Assembly: GCA_964516925.1 (NCBI GenBank)
Contig: CAZEXL010000004.1
Coordinates: 1-64,000, forward strand
Reading direction: 5' to 3'
Source of the DNA: CAG-552 sp964516925
GTDB lineage: Bacteria; Bacillota; Clostridia; Christensenellales; Pumilibacteraceae
DNA: 64,000 bases
Part shown: positions 59,448-64,000 of the stretch, piece after piece
Layout: each line of letters begins with the position of its first letter
Position numbering within the stretch: the first letter of the stretch is position 1
Translations under genes and position numbers: made by a program
Notes under the pieces: model-generated
Told to the model about the DNA's origin: nothing
What the model saw: only the letters and a program-made list of their open reading frames with translations
The model's database searches: none

Positions 59448-60884
59448 ATGAAGAAAATTAAGTGTCTTTTAATGGTATCGCTAATCGTAATTCTTGCAAT
59501 GGGGGTCTTTACGGCGTGTAGCGAAAGCGGTAGCGTAGATCGTGAAGTTTACCCGCATAAAGTTACGTATTGCGCAAACGGCGGTGACCTTAACGGAAAA
59601 ACCGAGCGATATTTGTATATGCAAGACGAGGTTCACGCAGTAGAACCGTCTTCCAGCGATACGGCAATGGTCAGACAGCCTACATACGCCGGCTACAAAT
59701 TCCTTGGTTGGGCAAAAGGCAAGGTTGACGAAGACGGCAATCCCGTGCTTTTGGACAGTCCCAAGTATCGTTTGGACGGCGGCGTGTGGATGACGGACGA
59801 CGGAGCCGTAACGGCTGAAGTGGCTAAGTCCGATTCTTCTTCCGTTCTTAAGTATTACGATTACGACGCAGAAGATTTATGGGATTTTAAGAACGATATC
59901 GTAACCGAAAACGTCGTTCTCGTTGCGGTTTGGGGCGAATACAGCAAGTTTATTTTTGCAAACAAAGTCGGCGACGCTTGGGAAGATCTTAGCGACCTCG
60001 TTGCAGGCAACGTAGGCGAAAGCGATCCTCGTTACGAAGGCTATCAGGCAAGATTGTACGACGTAACCGGCAGCAGCGGTACTAAAATTTCGATTGCGGA
60101 TATTACGAATGCGTACGCAAAGCAATTTGCGAATCGCACGGCAATAAGATATTACGCCGATCCCGACATGACCAAGCAAGTAGTCGGCAATAAGTACGAA
60201 GTTACTTCTACTATTACCGTCGTATATTGTTTGGATATCGAAGGTGAATACACCATCATAAATTCGGCTTCGGACTTCAAGAATGCGCTTACGGACAATG
60301 AAAACATTTATTTGGATGCCGACCTCGATATGTCTGCAACCGTGCTTTCGATGGACTACAGAACTTATACCGGTTCGATCGAGGGCGCAAATCACAAGCT
60401 TACTTGCCTTGCTAAGGCCGAAGACGACACGTGGAAAACTATTTCGCAAATCGCTTGCCCTCAAGGCGAACAAAACACTTACGGTGCTTTTCTAGGAGCG
60501 CTTAGCAATTCGACCATAAGCAACCTAGACATCGAAATGACCGTTACCTTCGAAATCTGCGTAAATCCCGATCCCGAAGGTGACTCAAAGCAAGGTACCG
60601 TTGGCACCGAGCGCGACGCAAAATGTTATTTGGGCTTCTTCGCAAAAAGCATGAGCGGATGTACGCTTAAAAACGTAAACGTATCGGTAGTATACGAAAT
60701 AACCAGATCGACGTATATTAAGACCACTGAATACGTTGAAGGCAAACCGACAGATATTTACGAGGAAAATGCCTTTGAAGTAGACGTTATCGTAGGCGAT
60801 TGGCAAGCAATCGAATCTACGGACAACGTTATCGGCGAAGATTGCTCGATTACCGTAACTAAAAAAGATACGGCATCGAAATAA
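59448..60884 (+). CDS. Lipoprotein with an InlB-type B-repeat
   Basis: A 478-residue surface lipoprotein: signal peptide with lipobox FTAC (Cys24). Residues 36-105 (KVTYCANGGDLNGKTERYLY, then YAGYKFLGWAKGKVDEDG) match the Listeria-Bacteroides B-repeat, a small domain found in adhesins. Further on, the middle and C-terminal parts look beta-rich and may form a helix-like repeat (TYTGSIEGANHKLTCLA). I start at 59448 (ttggaga upstream); 32 upstream codons have no signal. It lies 64 bp before the OppA-like gene and may share its message. Confidence 0.82.
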   Translation: MKKIKCLLMVSLIVILAMGVFTACSESGSVDREVYPHKVTYCANGGDLNGKTERYLYMQDEVHAVEPSSSDTAMVRQPTYAGYKFLGWAKGKVDEDGNPVLLDSPKYRLDGGVWMTDDGAVTAEVAKSDSSSVLKYYDYDAEDLWDFKNDIVTENVVLVAVWGEYSKFIFANKVGDAWEDLSDLVAGNVGESDPRYEGYQARLYDVTGSSGTKISIADITNAYAKQFANRTAIRYYADPDMTKQVVGNKYEVTSTITVVYCLDIEGEYTIINSASDFKNALTDNENIYLDADLDMSATVLSMDYRTYTGSIEGANHKLTCLAKAEDDTWKTISQIACPQGEQNTYGAFLGALSNSTISNLDIEMTVTFEICVNPDPEGDSKQGTVGTERDAKCYLGFFAKSMSGCTLKNVNVSVVYEITRSTYIKTTEYVEGKPTDIYEENAFEVDVIVGDWQAIESTDNVIGEDCSITVTKKDTASK

Positions 60885-60948
60885 TAATATTCGGCTTCTT
60901 TGTATCTAATACAAATTTTATATAAATATTTTAGGAGGATAAACCAAA

Positions 60949-63900
60949 ATGAAAAAATTTGCAAGAACGATTTGCGTAATTATGTTATCGGTCGTTTTGG
61001 CTGCATCGTGCTTTGCGTTGACCGGTTGCCCCGGCGATAATCCCGACGGCGGCAAAACCAACAACGAAACAACGCCGCTCGTATTCAGCGTATCCGAACT
61101 TGATAACGTATTCAATCCGTACTTCGCTACTTCGGGTTACGATACCGAAATCACCGGCAATACGCAGGTATCTATGCTTACCGGCGATAAGAACGGTAAA
61201 GTTTACTGCGGTACCGACGAACCTACGGTTGCGCAAAACTACAGTCAGGTAATTTACTTCCGCGAAAATTCCAGCGACGAGCTTACCGCATACAAAAACG
61301 GCACTGCTCCGACGACTGAAAAACAACCCAGCGAGTATGACGCGGACGATTACTACACGACTTATCAGTTCCTTATCAAGAACAACATCAAGTTCAGCGA
61401 CGGTCAGGACCTTACCATAAAGGACGTAATTTTCAACCTTTATACCTTCCTCGATCCTACGTACTCCGGCTCGTCGACCATTTACTCGACGGCAATTAAG
61501 GGACTTCAGGAATATCGTTTGCAAAACAGCAGCGCAAGCGAAGGCGAGGACAGCGAGTTCGAGCAGTCTATGACTATGAAGGCGGCTCAAAGACTTACCA
61601 ATATACGTGCGCAATATAATAAGGATGCCGAAACGAGAAAAAAGAACCGTGCAGCAATAAAGGACGAAGACAAGCCGGCAGTCCTTGCAGACGTGGAAAC
61701 CGTTCGTTCTATTTTCTGGGACGAAGTAGTAAGCGACTACACCGCTGCGGAAGCTCAGCTTGAAAGTTATCAAGAAGAAAATTCCAAGCCGGGCAACGAA
61801 GAGTTCGAGCTCGGATTCACCGAAGTTTGGGAAATCTTCCTTTACAACGAAGGTCTTATTTCGGCTACTTACAAGTCCGACGGATCTATAAAGACCTACG
61901 ACGTTGACGGCATTGGCAACAACAAAGACGGCAGCACTCATAAAGCAGGCGAAAAGATGATCGACTACGCCGAAACCGGCAGCTGGTGGCACGACAAAGA
62001 TTCGCTTATTAAGATCGTATTCAACGAAAGAATGGGCATCTTAAGCAACTTCGGCGTATATACGCTTGACGCTGCTCACGCAGTTACCGACGCAGACGGC
62101 ACTGTAAGACCTGCTAGCGAGGAATACGGTCCTTTGTGCGATATCATCGTTAACGACCAAGGCAAGGCAATCGGCAGCAGCGTTAAACAAAGCAACGAAA
62201 GCAATTACTGGAGCCTTATGTGGGATTCCACTAAGCTTATCAGCAATCTTTACGATATCGTAACTTATTGGGGAACCGCAAACACCGTTCTCGACCAATT
62301 TATTGCAGAAGCTAAAGAAGACTACTTCGAAAACGAAGCTTCCGACAAGGTAGACACTATTTCGGGTATTACCGTTAAGAAGCTTTCGGCAGGCGACACC
62401 TTCGAGGGCGAATTCGGTACCACCACCATCACCGAAGAGCAGTACGTTCTTCAAATCGAAATCGAAAGAGTGGACCCCAAGGCTATTTGGAACTTCGGCT
62501 TTACCGTTGCTCCCATGCACTACTATTCCAATGCCGACAACGATACCTCCGGAGAATTCGACGCAAGCGACGACTATCGTTCGTTCAACTATCCCGGCAT
62601 CGACGGTTACGACGCAAGCAAGCCTATCTCGGTTGGTCGTCCGTTCGGTAGCAAAAAATATTTCGACAATGTATTAAAGGCTTCCAACATTATATCCGTT
62701 CCCGTGGGCGCAGGTATGTACAAGGTTGGCAGCAAGAACATCTCCGACGAATATTATTCGGCAAGCGACAGACCTAAGTTCACCGATTTCTCGTCGGAAA
62801 ACGTAGTATACTACATTCGCAATCCGTACTTCTATACCACCTCGGGCGAAGGCAAGAGTGAGGAAGAAAGCTCGATTTGCAATTGCAAGATCAAGTACAT
62901 ACGTTATCAAATAATTACTCAAGCTCGTCTTTTGGACTCCGTACTTTCCGGAACTGTTCATTACGGCGATCCTTCGGCAACTACTTCTAACGTAGCTGCG
63001 CTCGAAGCAAACAAGAACATCACTTCCATCAAGGTTCAAAACAACGGTTACGGTTATATCGGTATCAACGCAACGTACGTACCCGACGTTGAAATCCGTC
63101 AGGCAATTATGCACGCTATGGACCTTAACCTTATAAAGACTTACTACGGTGAGTTTGCAGATATCATCTACCGTCCCGTTTCTACCGTATCGTGGGCTTC
63201 TCCGCAAAACCCGAGCAACCCGCATTACGGCGAGTCGAAATACAATCAACAGTACTACGAGTACTACAAAAACGACGACGGCTCGACCAACTACGGTAAG
63301 TTCGAAACCGAAATCGCAGTACTTGTAAGAGCTGCAGGCTACACTCAAAAGAACAACGAAGGCGTTTACTACAGAACGCTTGCCGACGGAACGACGCACA
63401 AGCTCGAGTACACCTTTACTATTGCAGGCGCGTCCGACGACCACCCGGCTTATACCACGATGAAGAACGCAGCCGACATCCTTAACCGTTACGGATTTAA
63501 GGTTACCGTAAAGACCGACAGCCAAGCACTTTCTAAGCTTGCCGCAGGTACTCTTGCAGTATGGGCAGCAGCTTGGTCCAGCGCAACCGACCCCGATATG
63601 TATCAGGTTTATCATATCGACAGCAACGCTTCTTCCGTAAAGGCTTGGGGCTATACCACCATTAAGGCTAACAAGAGCAGCAACGACTACAAAGATCAAT
63701 ACGCTCTTATCGAAAGTCTCAGCGAACTTATCGATGACGCTCGTAGCGTACTCGATACCGAGACTCGTGCAGACTATTACGTACAAGCGTACGATATGCT
63801 TATGGAACTTGCGGTAGAACTTCCGACTTATCAGCGTGTTAACTTGTATGCATACAACAACACTGTAATCGATTCTTCCACTCTTAACCCGAGCCCGACG

Positions 63901-63951
63901 CCGTACAGCGGACCGCTTTCCAGACTTTGGGAAGTAGAGCTTTTGGGATAA
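60949..63951 (+). CDS. Oligopeptide ABC transporter substrate-binding lipoprotein (family 5)
   Basis: A 1000-residue extracellular binding lipoprotein that would deliver peptides to an Opp/Dpp-type permease. Lipobox LTGC (Cys27). The family 5 core is seen in FLIKNNIKFSDGQDLTIKDV, IRQAIMHAMDLNLIK and the C-terminal part (ASDDHPAYTTMKNAADIL, DMYQVYHIDSNAS). Ordinary OppA proteins have about 550 residues; here roughly 400 extra are spread through the N-terminal half, including a charged helical insert near residues 200-290 (NIRAQYNKDAETRKKNRAAI). Substrate is unknown. The permease genes would be expected past the window edge. Ribosome site aggagg. Confidence 0.9.
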   Translation: MKKFARTICVIMLSVVLAASCFALTGCPGDNPDGGKTNNETTPLVFSVSELDNVFNPYFATSGYDTEITGNTQVSMLTGDKNGKVYCGTDEPTVAQNYSQVIYFRENSSDELTAYKNGTAPTTEKQPSEYDADDYYTTYQFLIKNNIKFSDGQDLTIKDVIFNLYTFLDPTYSGSSTIYSTAIKGLQEYRLQNSSASEGEDSEFEQSMTMKAAQRLTNIRAQYNKDAETRKKNRAAIKDEDKPAVLADVETVRSIFWDEVVSDYTAAEAQLESYQEENSKPGNEEFELGFTEVWEIFLYNEGLISATYKSDGSIKTYDVDGIGNNKDGSTHKAGEKMIDYAETGSWWHDKDSLIKIVFNERMGILSNFGVYTLDAAHAVTDADGTVRPASEEYGPLCDIIVNDQGKAIGSSVKQSNESNYWSLMWDSTKLISNLYDIVTYWGTANTVLDQFIAEAKEDYFENEASDKVDTISGITVKKLSAGDTFEGEFGTTTITEEQYVLQIEIERVDPKAIWNFGFTVAPMHYYSNADNDTSGEFDASDDYRSFNYPGIDGYDASKPISVGRPFGSKKYFDNVLKASNIISVPVGAGMYKVGSKNISDEYYSASDRPKFTDFSSENVVYYIRNPYFYTTSGEGKSEEESSICNCKIKYIRYQIITQARLLDSVLSGTVHYGDPSATTSNVAALEANKNITSIKVQNNGYGYIGINATYVPDVEIRQAIMHAMDLNLIKTYYGEFADIIYRPVSTVSWASPQNPSNPHYGESKYNQQYYEYYKNDDGSTNYGKFETEIAVLVRAAGYTQKNNEGVYYRTLADGTTHKLEYTFTIAGASDDHPAYTTMKNAADILNRYGFKVTVKTDSQALSKLAAGTLAVWAAAWSSATDPDMYQVYHIDSNASSVKAWGYTTIKANKSSNDYKDQYALIESLSELIDDARSVLDTETRADYYVQAYDMLMELAVELPTYQRVNLYAYNNTVIDSSTLNPSPTPYSGPLSRLWEVELLG

Positions 63952-63978
63952 GCAACAAAAAAATATTTGACGATGCGT

Positions 63979-64000
63979 ATGAGGGAGTTCGCTCCCTCAT
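63979..64000 (+). terminator. Hairpin at the window end
   Basis: Stem atgagggag / ctccctcat with a ttcg tetraloop. Any T run would be past the edge. It follows the OppA-like stop by 27 bp and could be its terminator or a weak attenuator before the permease genes. Confidence 0.7.

Overview
The window looks like chromosome from an uncultured Gram-positive anaerobe of the Bacillota, most likely class Clostridia. The evidence is lipobox lipoproteins, near-consensus sigma-A promoters (TTGACA-N17-TATAAT) in front of most operons, strong GGAGG ribosome sites with occasional TTG and GTG starts, a split glycine decarboxylase (GcvPA/GcvPB), DegV, DUF1292, DUF6273, DUF2188 and BspA-type repeats. No species can be named from the sequence. 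UGA acts as a stop.

Layout. 1-3.96 kb: an 84-bp tandem array, cardiolipin synthase (minus), a MarR regulator and cysS. 4.3-6.6 kb: an AT-richer accessory island with a leaderless WYL-domain regulator plus a small downstream gene, then a basic toxin-like protein followed by two overlapping acidic proteins that look like immunity genes. 6.8-10.1 kb: CDF metal exporter, aspS, DUF1292. 10.1-14.1 kb: a very AT-rich inserted segment: an IS3 transposase remnant, a 29-residue peptide gene with two N-x-x-C motifs, a radical SAM/SPASM enzyme, an ABC exporter, and a decayed DUF1016 nuclease gene. This peptide-enzyme-exporter cassette is the best candidate for an undescribed system. 14.1-26.2 kb: DUF6273 protein, two tRNA-Pro genes, a membrane DUF2188 protein, a Rho-like protein that has lost its ATPase motifs, secA, prfB, tsaD, mnmA, an M42 peptidase and a flippase-like membrane protein.

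26.3-35.5 kb is one apparent operon that takes threonine to one-carbon units: tdh and kbl turn threonine into glycine and acetyl-CoA; gcvT, gcvH, gcvPA, gcvPB and lpdA cleave glycine to CO2, ammonia and methylene-tetrahydrofolate; lplA can attach lipoate to GcvH. It begins with a consensus promoter and a roughly 130-nt structured leader.

35.5-46 kb is repeat-rich: XRE regulators (one membrane-bound and leaderless), a TM2-like module present in two near-identical copies, tRNA-Gly, an SGNH hydrolase, DegV, a CxxC metal-binding protein coupled to a TtcA-like enzyme, and an array of truncated tRNA-Thr 5' halves leading into an intact tRNA-Thr. A TSUP permease and a ppGpp-hydrolase-like HD protein follow. 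46.3-54.4 kb is one 2701-residue cell-surface subtilase with leucine-rich repeats. 54.7-58.7 kb: rpsF-ssb-rpsR, an ABC-F ATPase and a cysteine desulfidase/serine dehydratase-like enzyme. The end holds two lipoproteins, the second a 1000-residue oligopeptide-binding protein. Composite dispersed repeats fill many gaps between operons and are not seen inside them.
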